Of a DNA stretch of 64,000 bases, positions 14,301-26,300 are shown piece after piece. The translations under genes were made by a program, and so were the position numbers. A model generated the notes under the pieces. That model saw only the letters and a program-made list of their open reading frames with translations. It had not been told where the DNA came from and did not search any database. Position 1 is the stretch's first letter. The number at the start of each line of letters is the position of its first letter. Source of the stretch: Tridacna crocea (lineage: Eukaryota; Mollusca; Bivalvia; Cardiida; Cardiidae); contig OX031057.1 in NCBI GenBank assembly GCA_943736015.1, positions 54,575,001-54,639,000 on the forward strand. Reading direction: 5' to 3'.

Positions 14301-17300
14301 TAGTAAAATATCAGCATACATCAATGAGAGACAAACCATAGAAATGATGCTACACTCACTTTGTTGAAGCCTTTGCCTGTCCATGGGACATCCCCATACC
14401 CCTATGTCCAATATCCAGGGGTTTTCTGGCAGCCTTCCAATAGTTTTGGTATGAGACCTCCATACCAAACCGTTTCCCAAGCAATGGTTTTATCAGGAGG
14501 TAGTCCACTATAAAAATATCCAATCTAATTAACCCTACTCAATATTGAGTTGAAATTTGGTCACTTTGTAAAAACTTAAAAAGTTTTGGCACTGCCATAA
14601 AACCCTGCGTAATCTCTATCTAGAATTATGTCAGTAAAACTTGTGACCCCTGGTGTCAAGACAAACTTGACTCCAATACTATCATTTGGGCTCTCTTGGT
14701 GGAGGCTCACTAGATAAAGCTACATGCAAAATTTGGTAGTCTGAGGCCTTATGGCCAGGTACAAGTACATATTTAAATTTTTCCCAATATAAGCCCATGT
14801 AAAACTTTTGAACCCCTTGGGCCAAATTCGGACCCAGGGTTATGATTTGGGCATCCTTAGTAGACACCCACTAGATAAAGGTACATGCCTCCTTTTTAGA
14901 CACCCACTAGATAAAGGTACATGCCAAATTTTGTAGCTCCCGGCCTTATCGCTAGGTAAAAGAAGATTTTTGAAATTCCCTACATAAGCCTATATAAAGC
15001 TTGTAAAGCCCGGGACCAGGCCAAATTTGACCCTAGGGCTATAACTTGGGCAATCTTGGTAGACACCCACTTGATATAGATACATGCCAAATTTGGTAGC
15101 CCTAGGCCATATGGCTAGGTACCAGAAGGATTTTAAAGTTTTCCCTACATAAGCCCACATGGGCCAAACCTTTTTTTTTTGCTATCTTTGAATTTCCTGC
15201 TTGTTAAAGGACTGTTCTACCTCAAGAAGCAGTAGGCTGTTGAGCAAAATGATTTAAACAGGCCCAACGCGTGTGACGACATGCTCGGTATAAAGCATCA
15301 CATTGATGTATTAAGCCCCCTTTTGTAAGAGCAAGGCTCATAATTATCTTGTTGAAAAAGTACTGCTCAATTTTTCATTGCATTTCATACTTTCAAGTAC
15401 ATTGACAAGCAATTATAATAACACAAGCAATTAAGAAAGTGGCAATTAAAAAAAATCCTAATGGCTTTGGTTCTTCTAAAACCTTCAGAATCAGGCAAGA
15501 GTTAATAATACAAAATAAAAGGCCAATCAAATGCAATGCAATGACTATGCCATATAAACGTTACAGGTGTTTCACTGTCTTTTTACTCACACTTAATTTC
15601 TCCTAAAGGTTTATGTTTTAGACTGGTGATGGGTACTTTCTTGCTGCCCTGGCTCTGTTCCATGTCCACTGGAAGTATAAAACTGTAACCTATGTGTTTC
15701 AGTGTAACATCTTTTTGACCGTCATCTCCAGAATTTTCATTATGATAGATGTCTAACTGGAAACCCTATGCAACATGAAAAATATTTAAGTTAATGGACA
15801 ATGTGATGCAACATGAAAAATATTTAAGTTAATGGACAATGTGATACTGGTATCTGGAAAAATGGCACCTAAAAGGGACCAAAACCTGTATTTAGTTTTC
15901 TTATTATAACTAGCATTGTCTGTCAAAGATAGTTTGTATTTAAGACACAAGTCCATATTATGATCAGATTTATCCCTGAAAGTATAGAAAACTGTGAGAA
16001 GAGGAGAAAATGCTGGTTACAAGCATTTTCTTCTTTTGCCACTACATTTTTGTTAAGTTTAATTATATTTATTTTTACATTGATTGCGCCACTACATTTT
16101 AGCTTAGTTTAAACATATTTATTTAAGATTCATTGAGAAACAAGTTCTTGCAAGTTATACTATTCTTTCTCAATTCTGCTTTTTGTGAAATACAACAGTA
16201 CTTGCGCTAAATGTGAGGGCCAGTGAACAGTACCAAGTCGACACCCATTCCAGAATATCAAACTCAGGACCTTGCTAGTATGAGGCCAACACCTCACAAT
16301 AATCACAGGTTAGTTAAAACATAGGTTTACTGAGTAAAGAGTTAAGTGGTTTTAGGTTTGGCACCATAATTTCAGAAGGGCCTAAGGGAATGTCACATAA
16401 TCAGTAACATTCAGTGATCATTAACCCTCTCCAAAACAATCCCTGGTTTTTACGACCCAGAGATAGAAGCCTTTTGAAAACATGGTGGGAAAAGGATAAA
16501 ATGCTTGTAACCAGCATTTTCTCCTTTTCCCGCAATGTTTTCTACCCTCCTGGAAACAAATTACAATTTTTGATTTATGTTTAATTTGTTGTCTGCAAGA
16601 GCTTTCAATTTGGACCTCAGTCCAGTCTAAAATTTTGTCGTATGGTAAAGAGTTAATTACTGTAATAAAAAAAAAAAATCATAATGTCCTATCCCATCTC
16701 ATTAAAAAGTTACAGTATACCAATAAGAATCAAATATAGATAAGCAACCTGATTCCCATGACTCCAACCCCCATCCTAACTTTGTTTTCTGGAAAAAGAT
16801 ACTAAAACTCACTGTATGTTCAGGATCTGTGGTCTGTACATTAAAACACATGTAACTATTGGGTGTGTACAGGGCTCCATACTCACCCTGGGGCATCTGT
16901 TTGGACCTTCCTTTCTCAAGCACCTGTAGGACAAAGGTATTAAAGCAAACCTTCAATTTTTACCAAAGAACAAAAGTTTAGGCTCTCCAAAACTGAGACC
17001 AATTGTGGACACAACTCTAAATATGGCTCTGATGATGGTATTTCTCTTTAAGTCTTTATCAAAATTTTAGACTGGTCTAAATTGAGAGCATTTGTAGATG
17101 ACAAATGAATGTTACTGAAGAAATGAAATCTGTTTTAGGACAGCAAGAAAACATTGTGGGAAAAGGAGAAAATGCTGGTTACCAGCATTTTCTTCTTTTA
17201 AAACAATGTGCTTTCAAAAGGCTTCTTCCACAGGGGTGTTAAAAGTCAGGATTGTGTGTTAAAGGGTTAATAGGGTAAAATTCATTTGAGCAAAATTCAA

Positions 17301-20300
17301 TTTGTCACATGCAATAGTTTTCAGTGCAGACTAGTCTAAATTTTTCTTGTGCAGTAAACAGTTAAAAGGATTAAACAAGAGGGCCGTGATGGGTCCTAAG
17401 TTGTTCACCTTAGCCTTTTGTTTAAACATGACCTATTTCCAATCTGTCCAGAGATATTAAGACAAACATTCTGATAAACACTCATTAGTATTGGACTTAC
17501 AAATATGGCCTATAGAGTGCACACACTCTTTTTCTACAATTTGTCTCAGCGGCCTGACAAGCTTTAATGAGTGTTTGAGGGAAAATGTGGCTTGTAGGGC
17601 ATACAAACAATTTTTCTGAGATTTAACCTGGTGACCTAGGTTTTTATCAAACATGACCCATATTTATACTAGTCTAAGATATTATCAAGACCGACATTCT
17701 AAGCAAAAATCAAGATTAATGGACAAAAAATGCAGACTCTAGAGGTTACACAAGGTTTTTCAAGGATGAAATTTTGTGACCTAGTTTTGTTCCACTTCAC
17801 CCATTTTCAAACTCATGCAAGGTATCATCAAAACAAACATTCTGTTTAAGTTTTAAGAATATTAAACTGAAGATGTAAAAAAGGTTTTTATCTAGCATGA
17901 CCCATTTTCATACTATACTAGGATATTATCAAGAAAAACCTTCTGACCAAATTTCAATATTATTGGACTGGAAATGTGGCCTCTAGAGCATGCACCTGAA
18001 TTTTTTAAGATTTCACCAAGTGACCTAGTTTTTTATCTGACATGACCCATTTTCAAATTCATCCAAGCTATCATCATGAAAAACATTCTGACCAATTTGA
18101 AAGAGCATTCGACTGAAAATGTGGCCTCTAAATTGTACAAAAGGTTTTTCTTAGATTTGACCTAGTGACCTAGTTTTTGACCTAAAATGACCCAATTTCA
18201 AACTCAACCATGATATTATCAAGACAAACATTCTGGCCAAATTTCAAGAGTATTGCACAGAAAAATGGCTTCTGGAGTTTAAACAAGCTTTTTTTTTTTA
18301 AAATTTGACCTAGTGACCTAGTTTTTGGCCAGACAAGGCCCATATTCAAAGACGTTGGAGATATCATCAAGACGAACATTCTGACCACCTTTTCAGGGGT
18401 ATTGGACTCAAAATCTGACCCCTGGAGCATCTACAAATGTTTTTTTAAGTTTGACCTAGTGACCTAGTTTTTGACCCAAAATGATCCATTTTCAAACTCA
18501 ACCAAGATATTATCAAGAGAAAGATTCTGACCAAATTTCAAGACTATTGGACAAAGATGTGGCTTCTGGAGCATACACAACTTTATTTTCAGGATATGAT
18601 CTTGTGACCTAGGTTTTGACCAGACATGGCCCCATGTTCAAACTCGTTAGAGTTATCACCAAGAAAAATATTCTGACAAACTTTCAGGGGTATTGGAATG
18701 AAAATGTTTGTTTTCAAGGATTGATAATAGTCATTGGAACAGGATTAATTCCCTTCTCATCACTGACCATAGTTTCAACAAGGATGTGGGAAAGCAACCA
18801 GTAGCTTGTAAAGAATATTGTGCAGAGCACTAGTGAAAGAAACCCCAGGAAAGCATTGGTAGGTGCACTGGCTGCCATGATAAAACTGAAATTATGTTGA
18901 AAATACCATGAGATACCACAGAATCTATTCATTTGTATTCCTGTGAAAATCCTTTTTTTTCTTTTAACAGCAAAAAGAGTTTACCATCTGCCATATGCAA
19001 TCTTTGAAAGATTTCTTTAGAAAATTTTGGACAAGGGGTAAATGATGTTGATATGAAAAAGGCAAGAAAAACTCTTTTCACCTACAGAGACTGTCACAAC
19101 AGCACAGGGAGCAGGAACGACAGTGGGTCCATTGTCTTCCTCATCTTCCTATAATGATAACAGAAACAATTACATCTAAGGAAAGCCTCAACTCTTTACC
19201 ACACAATCCCGACTTTTAATGACCCTGAGACAGAAGCCTTTTGAAAACATTGTGGGAAAAGGAGAAAATGCTGATAAACAGCATTTTCTCCTTTTCCCAC
19301 AAAGTTTTTTAACCTGCTGGAAACAAATTTCCATTTTTGAGTTACGTTTATTTTGTCGTCCGTAAATGCTTTCAATTTGGACCTGTCAAATATTTTGTCG
19401 TTTGGTAAAGAGTTAAACCTTAGGTTACTGAATTAATAAAGTAAAGGTATACTTTTTTAATCAGTGAAAAAAAAAAAGAAAAGAAATATTGCTACTTCAT
19501 GAAAAATTGTTTTGTTTCCATGTTTTCAAAAGCCTTACTTTCTCAGCATTGTGAAAACACAGGAATGTGTGGTAAAGAGTCAGGGCTTTAGATGTTGATA
19601 TTTGTCTTTTCAACTGACTAAAGCAATTGTTAGATGTACATTTGTTTTTTTCTGGAATCTGAGAATTAAAACTTTTTCAGGATATTACCTGTTAAAGCGC
19701 CTTACAGTAGTTTAGCTGTCTTTGGGCCAGTGTAGATCAAAATCAGACTGCAGAAAATGAAAAGTTTAATCTTTGCTATGACATTAATTTCTAGATCATT
19801 GGGTTTCACTCGGCACTCTGACAGTTCATAACTCACTTGATAAATGTTCTACATTTTCATGAAAATTTATACTACCCCTTTAACAAACAATCCTATCCTT
19901 GTAATGACCGTGTTTCAGAAAACATTGTTTCCCACAATGTTTTTACACTTTTCTAGACAGATGCTACCGTTTCAGCCAAATTACACTTACTGTCTAAAAA
20001 TGCTTTTACCCTTTACCACGCAATCCCGACTTTTAACGACCCTGTAAAAGAAGCCTTTTGAAAACATTGTGGAAAAAGGAGAAAATAATGGTAACCAGCA
20101 TTTTCTCCTTTTCCCACAATGTTTTCTACCCTTCCCAAAACAAAATTCAATTCTTCAGTCACTTTTATCTTGTTGTCTGCAAATGCTTTCAATTTGGACC
20201 AGTTTAAAATTTTGTTGTTCGGTAAAGAGCTAAATTTGAACAAGCCTTTCACTTTATTATCAGGTAAATATGTAGGCCATGGAAATGATTCTGAATTACA

Positions 20301-23300
20301 TGTACCTTTTAAATCTCTAAAACCTCTAAATGTTTTCTCTTTTTGAGGACCAGAGTCCATTTCCACAAAACATCTCAGATATCACTCTTAGACTATGACA
20401 AACCATCTTATTTATTAAGAAAGAACATCCCAGATGGCTTGCCCTAACACTTTACCACACAATCCCAACTTTTGACAACCCTGGAAACCAGCATTTTCTC
20501 CTTTTCCCACAATGTTTTCTACTCTTTTAAAGTCAAGTTTCTATTTTTGAGTGACATTTATTTTGTCATCTGCGAATGTTTCCAATTTGGACGAGTCTGT
20601 TGTTTGTTTAAAGTTCATAAAAATAACAACCTTTTAACCCTTTCCCAAACAAGCCCTTGTTTTTACCTGTCTGCAGTACAAGTCTTTACGTGTCTGCAGT
20701 ACAATTCTTTTGGAAACACTGTGGGAAAAGAAGAAATTGCTCGTAACGAGCAATTTCTCCTTTTCCCTCAGTGTTTTCTGCCCCTTCGGATACTTTTCTG
20801 CCATTCTTATGAAAGTTAAAATTGTCGTCTGCAAACTCTTTCAGTTTGGGAGAGTCTAAAATTTGTCGTTTGGGAAAGGGTTAAATAACTGTTGAAATTG
20901 GCCCTGAATGTTTTGTCTTTCTAATCAGACTGTTTCCGAAGACACTAATTCTTATGATCAGATCAATGTAAGCAAATAATAGTAAACACATCAAACCCAA
21001 CAGAACCAACCCCCTTATATTTTAGGCCAGAGGCCTATGATTATATATGACAAAGGATTGAACCTTATGCCTCACAGTAAAATTTTAGACTCATCTATAT
21101 TGTAAGCATTTGCAGAGGAGAAATTTTACATGAATTTTGTTGTTGCTAAAGTAGAAAACATTGTGTGAACGAAATTTACCAAATTTTTGCCTTTGCCTAC
21201 CATGTTTTGATTGTTTTCAAAAACATCTTTATTTCAGGGTCATTAAAACTTGGGCTTGTATGGTAAAGGGTTAAGAAAAAGAAAAATATACTTACATGGG
21301 CATATCTCTGATCTATAGCTGTACATTTGACACTGTATGTTTGATCTCTGGTCTTGTAATTAAACATCTTAATGGGATTTTTGTGTAGATTTATACAGAT
21401 GTGTGATTGATCTATTAGCCAGCCTCTAGAAACATGTGTCTTTCCATCTAAACAAGGTATAGAGATAACATGTAACTGTGTTCAAGAACATACTGAATTC
21501 AATTCTAATTCTAAATTCCACACTTAGCCATCTGATTAGCTGAGGCAGAATGTCCCAGCCCTTCAGATTGTTATTCCTGGAACTCAAAATTGAGTTCTTG
21601 GCATTTTCTTCTTTCTCACAGAACACTTTTAAAAGCATTCCACCTCAGGGATGTTAAAAGATTGGGACTGTGTGGTGAGGGATCTGCACAGAAACTGACA
21701 CCCTTTAAGGCCTTTACCACACAATCCTGTGTTTTAAAGACCCTGAGAAAGAAGCACTTTGAAAACATTGTAGGGAAAGTAGAAAGACATCAGAAAATAG
21801 AGCCGCATACAGGTTTCAATATTTAGATGCTGAGTCAAGTAAAAAGGTACTAAGTCTTTGCCAAACCACAAATTTTAGACTAGTAGAAATTTGAAGCATT
21901 AACAGACCACAAAACAAAAATGAGAGAAAAATTGAAATTTGTTTTGGGATTGGTAGAGACTATTGTGGGAAAGGGAGAAAATGCTGGTTACCAGCATTTT
22001 CTGCTTTTCCCACAATATTTTCAAAAGGATTCTTTTTTCTGGGTCGCTAAAAGCTGGGATTGTTTGGTAAAGAGTTAATAAATCAATCAGCAAAAAATAT
22101 ATGTGGGATGAGAAATTGAATTAAAAAAAAAAAAAACAAAGAAAAAAATTTTATACTTGCCATAATTTCCGAACTGAGCAATGTCAATTCCAGACTGGCC
22201 TTTGGCAGCATCTGAAATAATTAATGAAAATGTTATCATAATGACACAGACATAAAAGGTTTTCATAGATCAGTTTTATAGGAAAGTAAACTTTAAGAAA
22301 ATCACTTTCAAACTGACAGTGAATTAATTCTTCTTCTCGACTGGTAAAAAATTTACTCAAAGCTAACTTTTTACTGGGTGGAAGAATTTTATACTTGACT
22401 AAACAAAGAAAATGTCCAAACTTCACAATAAACATAGCTGAAATGATTGGGTTTGTGATTGATAGGGAACAAAATATTGTTGGAAAAGCAGAGAATGGTC
22501 GTACCAAGCATGTCATTTTCATATCTATGTTTTAACCCTTTACTAAACAATCCCTGGCTTTTATGACCCTGAGATAGAAGCAATTTGAAAACGTTGTGGG
22601 AAAAGGAGAAAATGCTGGTAACCAGCATTTTCTCCTTTTCCCACAATGTTTTCTATCCTGCTGGAAACAAATCTCGATTTTTTAGTTATGTTTATTTTGT
22701 TGTCAGCAATTGCTTTCAATTTGGATCAGTCTAAAATTTTGTCGTTTGGTAAAGGGTTAAAAGAGCTTCTACCACAAGGCAATAAGAACAAGATATCATT
22801 AAGGTTTAACCCTTCACCACACAACAAAATATATGAACCATGCTCTGGCAAAAACAGCTAAATGCATCTCTGTGATACATGATAACTGCCAAAGTCATTT
22901 CTTCATTTACCTTTTACCACAAAATCCAAACTTTTGACGACACTAGTAGAAGCCTTTTGAAAACATTGTGGGAAAAGGAGAAAATGCTGGTAACCAGCAT
23001 TTTCTCCTTTTCCTACAATGTTTTCTTCCCTTCCCGTATCAAATTTTGATTTTTCAAGTAACATTTAATCATTTTGTCGTCTGCAAATGCTTTCACTTTG
23101 GACCAGTCTATAAATTTGTTGTTTGGTAAAGAGTTAATTATGGATTCAAACAAGCCATATTATTAAACAACAGACTTGATCATGAGGTAGACTGTTACTC
23201 TGACATACAGAAAATTGACAGATAGCAAAAAATATTGGCCCAGGTCTGCCTGAGCAGTCTGTGCAGGCTCACCAACTGATCAGGCTGACCTGGGTTGATG

Positions 23301-26300
23301 TGTTTTGCATATGCATTAAGCCCTTTTTTCACAGAGCACACCTCATAAATTGAGAACATTTACAAAATGAAAAATAAAATGTCTCAAACGATAGAACTTC
23401 TCTTTGAAATGGTACAAAAGCCCCTTTCCTCTTTTACTCTTTACCAAACAATAAAAATTTTGGACTAGTCCAATGTGAAAGCATTTGCAGACAACAAAAT
23501 AAATGTGTATCAAAATTTGAAATTTGATTTGGAAAGGGTAGAAAACATTGTGGGAGAAAGAGGAAATGCTGGTCACCACAATTTTCTGCTTTTCCTACAG
23601 TGTTTTCAAAGGCTTTCTTTCTCAGGGTCGTTAAAAGTCTAGATTGTGTGGTAAAGAGTTAAAACTCTAGACCGTATGGCAAAGGGTTAAGTAAAATACA
23701 GAAATACCTGTGACAGAAAATACCCTTGGACGAATGTTTGTCTCCCATTTCGTAACAATAACACTAAGTTCTTCATCTTCATTCTCTGACTGAAGCAGAC
23801 GACCAACAAAATATCTGTAGTTCTTCACAGCACTTCCAGAAAAAACAACTGTCTTTGACCAGATGTCCCTGAAATAATGTACATGTACATATGGAAAGGG
23901 TAATAGTTTTAATTCAATTTGGACTTAATTCAAAGGTGTAGCACATTAAAGCTTCACCAAATAATCCCTGGTTTAATGACCCTGAGAAAGAGTCCTTTTT
24001 AAAACATTGTGGAAAAAGGGGAAAATGCTGGTCACCAGCATTTTCTCCTTTTCCTTCAATGTTTTCTATCCTGCTGGAAACAAATTTCAATTTTTGTGTT
24101 AAGTTTATTTTGTTGTCTGCATGTGCTTCCAATTTGGACCAGGCTAAAACTGTGTCGTTTAGTAAAGGATTAAGAGAAAGTGAATAACTCTGCCAAAAGT
24201 TTTGACAGATTTCTTCAATTGTTTAAACTCCTGACTAAATGAGAATATTTTAAACGTCAAAGTTGAAAGCATTTGCACACCACAAAATAAAAGTGACCTT
24301 ACCACAGAAAATTTTAAAATGCCATAGAAAAGACAGTTGGAAAAGATTAACAATCCAGGGGAAGAGGGACAATGAAAACATTGTTGTAATCAAATGGAAA
24401 ATTAATGTTGGTGAACAGCATTTTCTTCTTTTCCCACATTGTTCAGTAAACTTCACTACCTATCCAATGACAAGCTGAACTACATTTGCTCTACCATCTG
24501 AGAATACTTCTTATCTAGACTAAATTCAATATTTTGTGGTCCAGTTAAGAGTTAAACAAACCAAATTTTCTAAAGTCACTATGTAAAATACAACTGCTGC
24601 AATTATCATTAGTATTTTCTGTATCCTCATTCCTGGATCCATATTCACTAACCATTCTTAAGAACATTCTCGGTCTTATTCTCCAAGTTTATCCAAAAAT
24701 GATTTCATCATGTGATCCATTATTAATTTGTCCTCTGCGGAATGCTTTCAATGCTTTCAGTGTGGGAACATCTAAAATGTTGTCTGCTGGTAAGAATTCA
24801 AGACTTGATATCTGATTTTTCATTCGTTTTAGATTTCTCAATACTGAAAGTATTTGCAGACATCAAAATTAATCATGTTTAGTTTAACCCTTTACCACAC
24901 GGCAAAATGTTAGACCTACCCAAATTGAAAGCATTTTCAGACGACCATTTCAAAGTGGCTCAAATGGTGCATTTTTGCTTTGATAGGGTTGAAAACTTTG
25001 TGGGAAAAGGAGAAAATGCTGTTTACCAGCATTTTCTCCTTTTCCCACAATGTTTTCAAAAGACGTCTTCCTCAGGGTCGTTAAAAGTCGTCATTGTGTG
25101 GTAATGGGTTAACTCTAGAGTCAAAACTTTTTGCTCCTGTCAAATTCTACCTTATGATTCAGTCAGATGTTAAACAAAATGGATTTTAACCCTTTACCAG
25201 ACGACAAAATTTTAGCCTTTTTGAAACTGAAAGTATTTGCAGACGATAATTTCAATGTAGCTCAAAACGTGGTATTTCTCTTTGACTGCGTAGAAATATA
25301 GTGGATAAAGGAGAAGATGCTGGTTACCAGCATTTTCTCTTTTCCCACAATGTTTTCAAAAGGCTTCTTCAAAGGATCGATAAAAGTCTGCATTGTGCGG
25401 TAAAGGGTTAATGACTCCATACATCTATGTAATGGCATATTTGGAATAATTTATTACAGCAATAAATTTACATAAAACTCCCTTTTTGCCAGAGCTCAGC
25501 TGACAATGCAATCATATTTGGTGTTGAAGAAGAACAAAATGTGTGTTGGAAAAAGGAGAAAATGTAAGGAGAAAGTGCTTTTCTTCTTTATTCCATTATA
25601 TTTTTCAAAAAGCCTTCAATTCCTGGGCTATACAAAACAGTCTGTCAAACCATTCAGACAAATCTTTCTTTTTGTCCTCTATCTAGAACAGGTACAAAGA
25701 TGGGTCAATGACCAGTCATGACACACTTCATGACCTGAATATTGTTGACCTCAAAATAAAACAAGGTTCGCTGTGTAAGTTTTAGATGTATAAGATATCG
25801 ACTGAAACCAAATCAGTCCTGAAAGCACCTGTAACCCTTACTGTCGCTCTAAGGTCAGAGTAGATCAAGATCAGACAGCACAAAATGTGTTGTCCTGATC
25901 TCTAGTCTACACTGTCAACTTTGCGGAGACCATCTGGACAAGGGCAACCTTTAGACTGCACTTACATGTAACTTTGGTCTAAAATCAAAGCTGAAAATGT
26001 CTGTCGGTTTATTCTCTATGCTAGAATTAACCCATTACCACACAATCCCTACTTTTGAAGACCTTGAGAAAGAAGCCTATAGAAAACATTGTGGGAAAAG
26101 GAGAAAATGCTGGTGACCAGCATTTTCTCCTTTTTCCACAATGTGTTCTACTACATGTATTCGCAGAACAAATTTCAAATTTTCAGTCACTTTTATTTTG
26201 TTGTCTGCAAATGCTTTCAATTTGGATAAACCTAGAATTTTGTTGTCTGGTAATGAGTTAACTGTTTACCAAATGACAAAATTTGGACTCTACCAAACTG

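Noticed and set aside
16702..16812. Extension of GPCPD1 exon 6 to the end of its open frame
   Set aside because: A strong GTGAGT donor at 16812 and the homology both end at EHT; the rest is intron.
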